Notes under the pieces: model-generated | The model's input: the letters and a program-made list of their open reading frames with translations, nothing else | The model's database searches: none | Told to the model about the DNA's origin: nothing | Program-made: the position numbers and the translations under genes | In this document: positions 39,313 to 52,900 of the stretch, in pieces | How the letters are laid out: the number at the start of each line of letters is the position of its first letter | How positions within the stretch are numbered: the stretch's first letter is position 1 | From: Setophaga petechia | Taxonomy: Eukaryota > Chordata > Aves > Passeriformes > Parulidae | Direction: 5' to 3' | Length of the DNA: 64,000 bases | NCBI GenBank assembly: GCA_024362935.1 | Contig: JANCRA010000009.1 | Location: forward strand, 18,049,572-18,113,571

Positions 39313-40644
39313 CTGTAACTTGTCTAATAAAGTGATTGGAAGGCGTGGAGATCTGGTTTATGAGCAAATGAATAGGTCATTAAAGAAGAATTAATAAAAG
39401 ATTAGAGTGTAAAGTGCCAAATTGCACAACTAGGTTCTCTTCTTCATGATTGTCAGGTGTATAAAGACTGTACATGACTGCTGCATCCACAAAATACAGC
39501 ATTCAAATCATCTTGAAAGAGATCTTGTTTGTTGAAACCAACAAGCATTTTTTGTTCCATAACGGGGCAAGTAGAAGGGAGGAAAGTGGGCTTTGTACTT
39601 TTATTTGAGGGATCTGTTCCCTTGGAAAGATAGATCTTTAAGGCAGTATGTATTTCTATGATAATTCACCAAAACCAAGTTTTGCACCTGTAGGCAAGCA
39701 GACCACTGACAGAGGACAAGGCTTTTACAGTGTAGTTAAAGGAATGACAAAGATATCCTGTTATTTAAAAGAAGAAGGACGAGGAAAAGGAGAAGAATAA
39801 TGAACAAGGAAGAAAAAGGGCAATCCACTCTTTCTAAACAATCATGTTGTAATATTGAGTGTCTTACACTTCTCTTATGGGAGGACCATGCTTTCACTTC
39901 TCAGGGTATCTTCAGTTTCTCACAGGACTGTACCTGGTGGTCTTCTGAGTAACCACTCATGAAAATATTTATTTTTTTTATTCACTTTCTTACGACATTT
40001 GATGACAGAGAAACAAAGGAGTGGCGTGCTGTCAGTGGGATGTTTTGAAACTAAGCTATTGTTTGAGCCAATGCAATGATTAAATTGCCTTTCCAGATTA
40101 AAACAGTTCTGGAAAAGGAGAATATAAGGTTAACTGTCTAGTTTCAACAGAACACATTTGTGTCTTTTGTACTAACTAAAATGTTCTGACTAAAAAAACA
40201 AAATAGACAAGTGTCTTTAACTTAATTTAGTAATTGCATATGGTATTTTCACATTAAAAGAAAAGACTAATTAATAACAACTGTCGTTTAAAACCCAGCT
40301 ACTTTACAAAAGTCCATTTCTCCATAGATTTCCATCATGGTTTTTACTATGACTAGATTAGGACACAACATCAATACCTAAATACTTCATTGCTCAATAG
40401 ACTAAGCTTCATTTGAGCTGTTCCAGCCTATTATTCAAATAGTATAATATTAAAACATATTGATAGGTATTTAATTGGAAGATGACAGCATCTCCTATTA
40501 GCTACTTAAACCAAGACCAACAGCTGAAAAATATCAGCATGAAAGCCATACAAACAAAAATCTTTGCTGAGACCTTACACTGAAAAAAATCACTTCAACC
40601 CACAAATAACAATCATGTTAGTGAGTAATTAAAGCAAGGGACAA

Positions 40645-40845
40645 AGTCAGGACTACAATATTCTATTCCCAAATCAGCTACTGACTCACAGTGTGATTTT
40701 GCTCATTTACCACCTATAAAATGGAAGATGAGATCATGATAATGACAGGGATAATAATGCCTACATAAAAGAAGTGCTAGGAGTCTTAATGTTTGAAAAG
40801 AGTTTTGAGATAGGGCTGCTATATAAACAGAGATTATAATTAACA
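40645..40845 (+). mobile_element. MIR/CORE-SINE relic, nearly full length
   Basis: The order of blocks matches MIR1-type amniote SINEs. It starts with TTCTATTCCCAAATCAGCTA and CTGACTCACAGTGTGATTTT, followed by CACCTATAAAATGGAAGATG and GGGATAATAATGCCTACATA. Then come TTTGAAAAGAGTTTTGAGAT and GCTGCTATATAAACAGAG, the L2-like tail. This is the best preserved old SINE in the window. Confidence 0.85.
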
Positions 40846-42084
40846 AGGGACTGCAAGCTTGTACAATTGGTACGTTCTTTGGGCTTTCAGAAGCAAAGAT
40901 AGGTGAACTCTGTATATCTGAGTCCACTATTGTAAGAGCTTATTTGGGAAATTATGTTTCACAGCTGCCATTACACTGTATTGGAGCCAAGCTTTTAAGA
41001 GGTCCTAACTATTTGCCAGTCATTAACACAAGAAACTTTAAAGGCAGTTCAAAATAATCTCATCACTGTGACTACTGGCTCCAGCTTGTCTTATTGTATT
41101 CTCTTCTTAGTAGAGATGTGTTACAATGCATTTGTAAGAAAGACAGAATAACATGAGCACATGAACCTGGAGAAGGGGTTCAGTGCCTTAGTGAATGCTG
41201 AGTGCCTGAGGCATAGGTGAGCTTGGAGATTTTCTTATACTATAAATCCATGCCACTAAAGTCTTTGAAAATGGTCAAACACAACCCCAACAATCATTTT
41301 CCTGATCAGTTCAGACACCTGCTCTGAGCACAATGATACTGTTCTGTTGTTGAAAGCCTTTGAAAATAATGGGTTGCATTAGAACAGAAACCTAGTAAAA
41401 ATATGAAAAAGAAAGTTTGAAAAGGTGAAGTCTCCGTTGCTGAAAGGCAAATCAAACAATAGCTTTGGAAAGATAATATACTCAACAAAAGTTATAATAA
41501 TAATGAGAAGCAGATGTATAGATTATAGAACTTTGTAGAGCACAGCACAGTATCACTCTGTAAAACAAGTCAAAGGCATCTGCAAAGGTACATTGGTCTC
41601 TTTTTCTTACATAATCAATTAGATGTTTTTAACAACCTAAATCAGCTAAGAAAAAGAACAGTCTGTAAGTAATCTTTGTGTGCAAACTAATTATTAGTGC
41701 AGAGGAGCAGCAAAAACGTCTTTTAATAGCTTGTTTTGTAGGAAAAAATTGTACAGGACTAGATTTGTGTAAGACTGTCAGACTGCAGGAACATGAAGAG
41801 ATAATAAAGGGGTATTGTATGTATACATTTTTCTGAAAGATATTCCAGTGCATAACATTACCAATCCATTTCTATTTCACCCCAAAACATGGAAATCTCT
41901 CAGACCTTCATGAAATTAAAAATTCTCTAAGTAAAGGCTATAAGGAAATGGTTTGATTCTTCTCAGCTAGTTATGTTTTATTATCAATAATTAGGTTGCA
42001 ATGTTAGAAGTCCCCATCGAGTCAATGTCATGATACTGAGGCATTAAAGAGGGATCATACTTTACAAGACCACAATTTGATTAA

Positions 42085-42165
42085 AGGTAACAACAAGGTA
42101 AAGTGATTTAGCTAAGGCCACAGAAAGAGTCAGTGGCAGAAGAAGAGCAACCCCTGGACTGCAAC
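42085..42165 (-). mobile_element. MIR core relic, antisense
   Basis: AAGGTAAAGTGATTTAGCTA, AGGCCACAGAAAGAGTCAGT and GGCAGAAGAAGAGC follow the reverse complement of the MIR core (AGGTTAAGTGACTTGCCCAAGGTCACACAG...AGTGGCAGAGC). Confidence 0.65.
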
Positions 42166-45100
42166 ATTTGCAATGTACATATTGAGCATAAAGACTATGC
42201 TTCCAGCATAAATTGGTAGGCCACTGCAAACCTGAAGAACTTAAAAAGCAGTAAATATCTTTCATCCAATCTAACTGCCCGGCCATGTAAGCTTTCATTG
42301 CCCCACTTATCTCTGTTTGGCCAGGTCTCTGGAGCTGCATCCTCCTTATTTCGTATCTCCATTTTGTTATTTACCATTTCAGAGTTGAAGAACAGTTAGC
42401 TGGTGACAGGAATAACCACAGGGAAAACCCAAGAAAAGTTATGGGGAAGAAAGAACAGGATGGGCACAAAGCATGTCACTTAGTGTTGCAAGATTTCTTA
42501 CTGCTGAAAGAGTTCATTTTGTGACAAAAAGTCCAAAAAATGCTCACATTTCTGTAGAAGCAGAAAAACATAGAATGCTGCAGTTTTCCTCTTAAAAAAG
42601 ATTGAATAAATGATCATGTGTCACTGAGTGAGAAAGACTGGGAGGAAATTCATGAAGATTCTCTCCTGTAGCTGCCTTTTAGTCTTTTCTGAACATCTAT
42701 CTGAAACGCTCAGCACCATTCTCAGCAGTAGCCTAGATACTGCTTGTGTGAGGGTTGTTTTCCTGTCCTCAACTGAGCAGAAAGTATGGTGCATCTCTTA
42801 TTTGTTAGTCACATTACTGGGGAGCAGGATATTGGGAGAGATTTCTGAGGACAGCAAGTGGGATAAACCCAGACAAAACTGACACAAAACATGAAATGTA
42901 AAACACAAAACTTCTGTGGATGGAAAAGAGCCATTTGTGATGTTCTACTAAACACAATGTTTGCCATGATTTTTGCCCATAGAACACTGAGAGGACCTCA
43001 AATCCACATTGATAAGAGCTACAATTCCCTTATTTGTACCCTTATTTACAATGAGGGTTCACATCATTTGCCCCTCAGAACCCCTTTGAAAACTTTTGAA
43101 ACACTTTTGTTTCTCTACATTAAAATAACTTTGATGGGCATTGCTTGCAATAAGAAGGAAATTGTTTCTTCTCTTTCAGAGATGTTCCAAAACCACAAAG
43201 AGCTGCAATGAAGGCTTTAGAGACTGTGGTTAGGCTGTGTCCAATGCTTGTTTCATGCTGTATTGATCCTGGCACTGCTCTTCTCAGCTTAGAAAATGGT
43301 AGATTTCCTATTTTTCAGCCTCATTTTGCCATGACCCTCCTGAGGAAAGCTGAGTAGGAGGCACAGAAGTGTGTGTCAATGGAGAGTGTTCATTTGTGAG
43401 GGTGGCTGGGCAGCATCCAAATGAGCAATATTTTATGATATTTTATATATTTTACTTTAAATGTTATATAATATTTTAATTAAAAATAGTCAATATTTTA
43501 TTTTTAAAAGCCTTACAGAAGATTCACTGCCTCTTCTTTCAATCCAGACCTGTGCTCTCCTTTTGCCTTACCACAGCTCACTCATTAATACCTGTCTTAC
43601 TTTAAGCTTCATTCACTTTCTTCATATTTGTTTTCTTCAAGCTTCATTCACATTCTTCCTAGCATCCTCAGCAGGCAGCTGACCTGACTGCTTCCATCCT
43701 CTTTTTCAATGTCAATCTCCCCAGGAGTTTCCAGGCCCTGTGTGATCCCAAGTCCCTGTAATGTGGATGGGAGAGCTTTGTAGGCTGGATGTGTCATGTG
43801 TCCATCACTGGATCTCACACATACTTCAGTGGTAATCTCTCCATTCTGGAAATTTTATATCTGAAGCCTAGGACACGCTTCTTCAGATTTGGGCTGTAGA
43901 GAAATAAGGTCTGTGGTTTCAAGACAGTGGAGTCAGAAGGTGGGAAACACCAATCATGTAAATGGCATATATGCACTCAAGAGAATTTCTACAGCCAAAC
44001 AATGCATACATGATATTTTATAAATGGTTTGGTGTATGTGAAAGATGTCCTAAAGTTCAAGAAGAAGCACTGAAAGCATTGGCTACAAATTTCAGATTCC
44101 TATGGTGCTGGCTGAAATACATTCTTGGCTTCTTGTCTGGTATCGATGCCAGCTGCCTGGGGGGGCTGCTGAGCCTCCAGTGCTGCTCTTGCACTTTTAA
44201 TTACCATTGCACCATGGAGAAACTGTTTGGCATACTACTGCATAAGTGACTAAGGACTCCAAGAATGTTCACACATTTATTCTTCAAATCTAGCAACTTT
44301 CTTTATTATGTGAAAACTAAAGCATTTCGCCTATTTTTAGCTCTTTGCAAATGTGTCCTGGGGATCTATTCTGGCCTGGGTTTCTTCCCTCAGTGACCCC
44401 CTCTGGCTTCTGAGTCATTGCCCTGAAACAATATCAAGATTTCAAATGAGCAAATGAGCACATTTCTCACCACCATATTCTGGTTTCTCCATCTTTGGTT
44501 TGCACTGCCTGCTCATCCTTCATATCCTACACATAAGGCAGATTTCTCAGCATCTTCGACTTACTTCCTTTATGGATGGCATTTCTCAGGTTGTCAGTTC
44601 CACATCGTCTCCAAATCTGCACATCTTGTTCTACATTTCCTTCTGTAGGATAACCGCTACCTCCTATATATAGCAGAAACTGAACAGCTCAACATATTGC
44701 CTCTTGTCACTCTTATCCCACTGTCTCTCTCTACCCCTCTGTCCCATTTGCCATCTCTGGTTTCTGTTAGCAAACCAACTGAGCATTTCATCACCACCAG
44801 TGTTCCCTTGTTAACCTTACAGATTACTTTCTCAGTGGGCACTGAAAGCTATCCAGAAGTCCTTGTGAAGGATGCCCACACATTCACCCTGTTTCGTTCC
44901 CATTTTCTTCATTTGGGCAAGATGAGCCAACATGGCCAAGTTTGAACTTCTTTTTTTCTGCCTATGCTGAAAGTCTCTGACTAAACTGTGCCTGTCCAAA
45001 TGTTTGATATTTGCCCCTCACCAGCTTTGCTGAGGCTTAGAACAATAGCTAGGAAAAGGTTGTGTAGTTACCATTTCTTTTGGGTTTTTTTTTTATTTTA

Positions 45101-47727
45101 GGAGCCAAAGAAGATATCTGTTCTCTAAGTGCAATAGGCTCAATCTTCAGCTGGCATCAGATCAATGGAGCTACACAGTTTTTAGCCCAGTAGAAGTTCT
45201 CTGTGTCTTCAGCTTCTAGTACGCCTATCACTGCATAATCTGAGATCTGTGAGCAGTTCATGTCACTTTAACAGGTACCACTTGTTACTGAGCACACACA
45301 CGTTCACGGCTGAGCTGAAATCCAACAGGCACCAGTTTCAGCTCTGTGAAGGTGGTTTAAGTTAACACATTTTTTCTCTTACAGCCAGGAAGGGCTAAGA
45401 GCATGCACCCACACGCTTAGGAAGCCTCAGCATATGAATGGTTATTTATGAAGCGGCAGGCCTCAATCACTTTCAGTTAGTGCCTATATTTTAGAAGCAA
45501 ACTATTCTGTCTCTTCTCTTTCCATTGGGAAGTTTAAGGTCTGTACCAAAGTGCCCTCTTGGAGGTTTCTTTGACTCTGGCTGTGTTTCTAATCCTTCAG
45601 ACTTTTACTACCCCCAGCTTCTTGCAGCACACAGAGCAGACAGCATAAATCTTCTGTTCTGCTTTGGTTTAAACATGCTCCTCTCATAGTGCTTTCTTAG
45701 TAAAACCTTCTACTTTTGGGTACTGGAAGATACAAATGAACACCTCTCTCTGATTTGTCAATGTCTATGCTTGACTGTGTTGCCGAGGTGACAGGAACAG
45801 GACAGGTTTGTTTCCTTTTCTGTCTGCAAATGTCAGAGATTCCACAGGCGATTGTCTACAGTGGAACTGCAGAACACACCCCCTGTGTGTCCATAAACAC
45901 ATCTACTTAGATTATGTGGTTTTTCTTATTGTAGGTGAGCACTTACTCTGTCCTAGTAAAAGAGAACAGGACAGCACAGGAGCCCTCCTTCCCTGCTCCC
46001 CAGCAAGTCTGGAGGAAACTGCTTGGGAAACATTTTGAGCAAACACATTTTGGATGCCCAGAGAATGCACTGGAAACAGGATCCTCTTCATGATGGAGAG
46101 GCAAATCAGACCATACCCCACGGCAGAGTGAGGCAGGGGGACTTTTTTTTTTTGGGCCACTCCAAGTCTGACCTTGCTGGAGACAAACTTGGTTTGGATG
46201 CCTCTCAGTGTGAGACCTGTCCACTCAGAGCAGAGCCTGAGCACCAGCTCCAGATACAGCAGAGGGACAAATGGTTGAACAAGCACCAGCTCTGCTCAGA
46301 TCTGCATTTCCACCAAGCTTAAGCTGTGGAGCACTTCTTGTACACCCTGCTACAGGATTTTCACCTTCCTTGTTCTGGGAGTGATGTTAACTCACCTGAT
46401 TAACTCTTGTCAATGTTCTGATAGTAATTTTACCAGAAAACTTTCATCCTTGTTCTAGTCATTAGCTAAAACAAAAATTCTCTATTAGATTTCAGAGGTT
46501 TGATGGAATTTACTAGGAAATGTGATCGTGTCAGGAGACCATGCTACCTTTCTTTCCCTAAAGAATTTTTGGGATCTTCCCCTAAACATGTACACATGTG
46601 ATCTCAGTTATCTACATTTAAAGCATCTTCTGGAGGCTCAGTATGAACTCGCAGTCCTCTAGCTCTTTTCTTAATTGTTTGAATCAGTGTCCATATTTGT
46701 GGAGCCTGAAATATTTTTACCACTTTTGTTTTCACTTCTGGATATAATTTGGAAGTTATTTCCAAATGTTTGTTTTATAAGCTGCTGTTATACACTCATC
46801 TTAAAACATATCCTGTTTTATGCACTGTTGTTTATAACCTCTTTGGAAGCTGAAACTTCAATGTATTTGCTGTATGTATTTCTTTCTGATGGTAAAATAC
46901 ATATTGTTTTATGATGCTAGGATTACTGACATCCCGTTGGGCTCTAAGCAACTTAGCAAGATCAAAGGAAGAATCAGATTCTTATTTGCACAACAAGTAT
47001 AGCAAAGGCTGTAGCAGTTAATGCTAACAATGTTAGCAATATCTTAAATGTCATGTCTTAAAACAATCTAGCTTTCAGAGATTAGAATGATATCAAAAGT
47101 GTGGGCCATATAATCTGCCCACTGATAGCATTGATGTCTGAATCACATCTTCCCAACTTTTGTAAGGATCCATCTAGTTTTCTCTCTGGAGAAAGCAATA
47201 CATGTAAAAGCACAGAAGCAGTGCAAGCAACTTCTGCTCTTGTTGCATTTGACCCTCTACTCTGCAGCACAATCCAATTAGCTGTAAGTGGACAAATAGG
47301 GGCCAGAAAAAACTCCCAAGCAGACTTTCAGACTGAGGTAGGGTCTGGGTACGACTCTGTATTTCACCTGTAAGGTTATTTTTCAAAGGTGTCTGTGGTT
47401 AATATGCACTATGGTAGCAAAGATTTATGATTTGGAAGGAGCCCTTAGAACTGCCAATTGATAATGCAAAGGAAACCTTATAGCCAGTTAGTTAACTTCC
47501 TCCAACCTTTGTTTCAACGCAGGGGAACATATCTGCGTTTGATCTGCCAAAAATTACACACCCTGAGCTCAGATTCTGCTTTGATCTTCCTTTGATCATA
47601 CACTTCCCAGGAAAAGGGAACTTGCTTGCATTTAGGGTTTGACTGCAGAACAACGAAGCAGACACAATGAACAGGAGATAGACAACACATTGTATTGATT
47701 CCAATTAGTAGGTAGTTCAGTTCAGAT

Positions 47728-47808
47728 AAATATAAATATGTATATATAAATGTGTGTATATATACATGTGTATATATATATATATATACACAGATATATG
47801 TGTAAGAG
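47728..47808. repeat. TA/TG-rich low-complexity tract
   Basis: Imperfect alternating TATA and TGTG words, including TATATATATATATATATA near 47771-47788. Minus-strand open frames rich in Tyr/Ile here are artefacts. Confidence 0.9.
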
Positions 47809-49894
47809 GAAATAAACATATATAATTGAAAGACCATAGACACAAAAAGGGATATTTTCTAATGTTTTTGAAATCCAGTGTTCTATTGTGCTTTGGTTTA
47901 CAGTCAGGGGTATATTTAGAGAATATTGTTGCAATGATTTCTTTCCTTAGTTGTATACCTCATCTTTCCCACATGAGAGTACAACTGAGCAAGATGTAAA
48001 TTCACTTGTGGACGATCTATAATGTGAAGTAAAGCCATCCCCTTCTCCATCCTAGATGAAGACACTGTTAAATGTGGCTTCTCAGCCTGGAGTTGTCAGT
48101 GAGCTCAGTAGTGGCCAACTGCATTTTTTGCTGTTATAGTTCTTATTTTATGGAGCACTAGAAAGAAAAAATAATTTAGGAATACAACGTTGTCTTCCTG
48201 GTTGGATGGTGAGGTAAATGGGAAGCCATGCTTCAGAGAATGTCTACCATGTCTAGAACCCAAACCAAAACCCAACATATTCGCAGGCACAGAACCCCAG
48301 CAAAGCCCTTGTCCTTTTCCAGCTGCAGCTTGCACAGCTGTGGACACCAGTGCTAAGCTCTGCTGAGCACTGGGAAGCAAGAGCAGCAACAAAATAGATG
48401 TCTAAGTTACTTATGCTGCAGGTCAGTGAATTAGATAAAAACCTAGTTTTTCAAAGTAAACCTTGATTTTTCAGGTGAATACACAGATGAGTCCATAACA
48501 CCTCATACTAAGATTCTAGGACATGTAGCTCTGGATGAACTTCCTCTCCAGGCAATATTCTAATATTTATTTCTCTTAAGAGAGGAGAAAGGTGTACTTC
48601 TTCATGCACTAAAGTTCAAACCAGTCAAGGGAGTCAACTGTGCCCCTTAGATAATTTCACCTCTCTACCTCAAGGCAACCTAACTTTACTTTCTTAAATG
48701 TCTGGCTAATATCTTACACCAGAAATGAGATTGTGTTTGCTGATGTTTGGTAGTGGCCAAATGCACAGGACAGCACAGGAACAGAAAAATGTCAGTATTG
48801 CTCTTGTGGAAATAAAACACAGTGTACTTTCAGAAACAAAATGTACCTTTCAAACTTAGACATAGCTGTGGAATCACTCAGGAAGAAATTATGGGGCGAT
48901 TCTAGCAGTGTTTAAACCATGTATACCCTGATCATCTTCTGATACAGGCACATAGGCATAAAACAGTCACACTCAGGTAGCACATCCTTTGGGGACCTTT
49001 AATACTTCCTGACAAAAATCTATTGGCCATGAGAAACAAAATACAAAACATAACAAAACAAAACCAAAAAAAAGTAAGAAAACAAACATATGATACAACT
49101 CATTCTTCCTGGGTTCTCTTAAAGCTACTATAATGTTCCTCATAAATAACCTTGCAAAATCCTGAGATTTAGAAGCAGCAGTGATGGCCACATTCCACCA
49201 CATTTCCTGCACCATCAAGTGGTTAGAATCACACACCATAGGTGTGTGGAGGTGCTAAGAGGAGAAGGAGACAGCTATGCCTTTATCTATCCTCCCTCTG
49301 CCAATGCTGAACAGAAAAGCAAATGTGGCACAGTCTCAGCATTCATAAAAGAATGAAGAAAGTTCTTACTAATTACAATGATATACGTTTAGCTTCCAGT
49401 GCTGGAAAAAGACAAAAAAAACAATAGAAAAAGTCTTCTTAAGAAATAGTCACTTCATTTGCAGAGAATAATGCAATGATGAGCAATAAGAGGCAGGATT
49501 TATAAAGAATAGATCTTGTCTGACAAAGGCAATCCTTTTTTTAAGGAATTATCAAATCAATGGATGAGTGGAAGACAATAAATGTAATACTCTTGGATTT
49601 AAGCCATTTTTTTAAACAATTGGTCTGATCATCCTCTGCCTCAAAGCCAGGGAGCTACACTGACATAAAACTGGAGAGCATGAGAATGGAAGATTGCCTC
49701 CCATGCTTCCCAAAATCATTCTTAAAAAGCTTGACTGAACTTGCTTGTGAAAAAAAATATCTCATTTGGTCTGAAGTCAGGAATGAAGGACCAAAACAAG
49801 GCTAACAGACAAAGAAAATAACACCAGTTTATAGGGAGGACACGTAAATGTTTAAGGATCAGTGTTTGGTTTTGCCTGACGTAATACTTCCAGT

Positions 49895-49940
49895 AATCAC
49901 AGAATTACAGAACAATCTGAGTTGGAATGAGCTAGAAAGA
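49895..49940 (-). mobile_element. CR1 3' terminal fragment, antisense
   Basis: ATCACAGAATTACAGAACAA followed by TCTGAGTTGGAATGAGCTAG is a diverged reverse complement of the CR1 tail (ATAGAATCATAGAA...GGTTGGAAGGGACC). Only about 45 bp are recognisable. Confidence 0.6.
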
Positions 49941-52900
49941 GGCATAAACAACGTATTAATAATATTCATAGGTGTTATGCTAAATTAAGAAAAGACAAGA
50001 AAACCAGGAGGCCAACAACATGGGGCAGAGGGATTAATTAGTAACACAGGCCAAAATTAACAGAACAAGAATCACCTTGGAAAAATACCATAAAGGACAG
50101 GCACTAGAGAATGGAAAATTAGCTTGGAAGATGATTTCTATTAGAGGAAGGTTCTTTGATGACAGAAACATCATAAGGGCTAAGAGGATAAAACCCAGCA
50201 AGTTACTTTCAAGCCTCAAAGAAATACAGTAGTAGGAAAGGTCAATGTAGCTTGTGCGTGTGTATGCAAAGATGCAGCAGCTGAGAGAAGCAAGAGTCAT
50301 TCTCTGCAAGACTGAGGTGAAATGTGTGGGGAATATTGCTTCATTTCTAGGGAGATTTTCACAGACTGCAGGACTGTTTAAAGAGCCACAGCACAAATAA
50401 GAGCATTGAGAGGAGCTGGTGCCCGAGGAGTGATTAAATTAGAAATGCATAGATTGAGCAGTGACCAAATATGTGACATTAACATTGAAAAGGTGCAATT
50501 AGTGAGCAAGAGAAGAATAGAAATAGAGGCAGCAATAGGAACAAAAAGTCAGCAAGATCAGGTTTGCAAGAGAGACCCAGAGGACTTTTCTCTCTTTACT
50601 GATTTTACGATAGGTATAACAGACTTAACAGCTACACAGCCTGGGCTTGGCTAGAGATCCATGCCAGACTCAATGTGCTGAGTCTTCTTATTTCCCTTAC
50701 TCTTTTGCTTGTACCTTGGGCTCAGTTCTCTGTGTCCTGCCTCTTTCTCTGATTGCCCTGGCCGTGTTCCCAATTAGGTCTCTCTTGGCATTGAGGCAGA
50801 CGTGCATATCCTTTGTTTGAGATACTATCCTATAACATGGAGGTCAGACCTCACTCCCATCAGGACATATTTCCACAGGACCTGGTTCCTTCCTAGCAAC
50901 ATAGCACTTAGAATGGTTTCTGCATTGGTATTATTTCAAGATCTCGAGAGATTTATCTGGATATTTCTCATGTAGTCCTAATTGAGATTCTCTCCAAGCC
51001 AATTTCCAGCGTGAAAGAAGATTTGCAGAATTTGCAGGTAAAATTGTGTTCCTAATGAAATAAGGAATGAGAGTTTGTAGTGAAAAGAAAAGGGTGAAAA
51101 AGCCAAATTATATTTAAATCTCTCAGAGAATATGATGGGGTAAAAGAGAAATTGTCCATAAGGAGGCCACCTATGGAGTGTTTGGCACAAGTCACTGAAC
51201 ATGAAGGCTGACACACTAGAGAAGATGACCAAAGCATCTAGATGGAGCCAAAGTTAAAGCAGACATAGAGAATTTTCCAAAGGGTTATGTCTATCATTGG
51301 TAGGTCATGTAAAGAAAGATGAAGAAAATGCTTTCTGTTCATCCTAAGACACCCAAACATTGTCTTATCTTACTCCCTCTGTCTCAAGACACAGCCTTTA
51401 TGGTCACAGTACACATGAAAGGTCAAAGATTTCTGCTACAAAACCACAAGAAGCTTCTCTTAAACATTTTTTTTGACTGGAAATAGCTCCCTACATCTAC
51501 AATCCTCCTTTTATAGAATGAATTTTAATAGGTATCTTCTTTCTTTTGTTCCTCCTGACTGCTTCAGTTTTATTGTGGCTTTGCCTCTGTTTTCATTTTC
51601 ATGTTCTTTCCCTTCTACTGCATTATGAATTCTCATTTTACTTGCTGAAAGTTAGAGCTACTGTACATATATTTAGAAGACATGGGGGTGTATGTGGATA
51701 CAGATATTAATAGATACATAAGCATTTCATAGCTCTCATTACTGTTCCAACATTATCAATTTTATTCACCATATGTCATGCTATGCAGTTCTCACCTTCA
51801 CTAACTTTGTATGGCTGTTTGCACACGGTCCATTAAAAACACACACAAATATCTACTATTTCAGTATTCAGGATACCTTGTGGCTCGTATGCTTCTTGGC
51901 TCAAATGTGATACAAAGAACCTGGTAATAAAAGAATATCAGACTAATGTGACTGATATTTGCCCTGAAGAGGGAATTCTATGATAACTAAAGCAGCATCA
52001 GCATAAAGCTCTTTTATCACATTTAAACAACGGGCAAAGACATCAGCATAGACAATCAGAAAACAGCTTACATCCTGTTCATCAAAGAGAATTTATGTTC
52101 ATTTTCATTCCACAGCATTTGTCCTCATTTTTACATCATAAGGCCAAGGAAAAAACCAGTCTAGTGCCAACCAGTACTTTATAAATCACAGCATTTGAAT
52201 ATTTTGTTCTGTATGAATGGCTGGTGTACCTAAAACTAGCACATCTTTTTGTATTTTAAAACTTCGTTTTGCATGAAGACACTGGACAGAACATGGCATA
52301 CTGTCATAATAGGCAGGAACTGATGTTTTAAGAATTCAGCTCTGCAGGTAACAAGAAGTTAAAAAGCAGGAATAAATTCCCTTTTGATATAATTCAAAAT
52401 CTCACAGCCAGATACTGTGTTTCATTTTGATCTCTTTACGCTGCACTTTCAGCTCCATTTTCTAAGGCATTATAATCATTCAGCCATTAATATTTCTCAT
52501 CCCTTTCTAAACCTCACACCAGATAGAATCAGCCCCTGGGGAACATCTCCAGAAAAGGAGATGCTGTGGCTGCACAGAGCAAAGAGGTTTGCCCAGAGCA
52601 CCATGCATGGTCCTAAAAGGAGGGAGGAACCAGCAGTTCCTAACCCACATCTTCCAGCAGCTGCATCCACGTACCTTGCTCTGCAGGATACAGTCACAGC
52701 CATGTATCACCCCCATTAGGATCCAGACTGCATCTCTCTGATTGTCATGGAGACTGTTTCAAAGTCTTGCCGTGCTCCAGCAGCAGCAGCAGCAGCAGCA
52801 GAGGACCATAGCACTTGGTCTTAAGTGCTATTGAAAAGAAAGCAACAAAGCACAGTGTAAAAGGGAAGGACCTGTGGCTGAAATGGATATAAGTACAGCA

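Larger units (their letters stand above)
39313..49894. other. intergenic, no gene seen apart from two MIR relics
   Basis: Unique AT-rich sequence. It contains the MIR relics at 40645 and 42085 and the TA-rich tract at 47728. The open frames (60-124 codons) are scattered over all frames, as expected by chance. An AT-only patch near 43430-43510 (ATATTTTATATATTTTACTT-like) is low complexity. No promoter-like CpG clustering is present. Confidence 0.65.

Noticed and set aside
38969..39367. 132-codon minus frame with repeating FPSLP
   Set aside because: Translation of the (GGAAG)n microsatellite.
47514..47934. Tyr/Ile-rich minus frames that look like membrane proteins
   Set aside because: They read through TA/TG low-complexity sequence.
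52778..52801. CAG repeat as a polyglutamine-coding tract
   Set aside because: No open frame of useful length crosses it.
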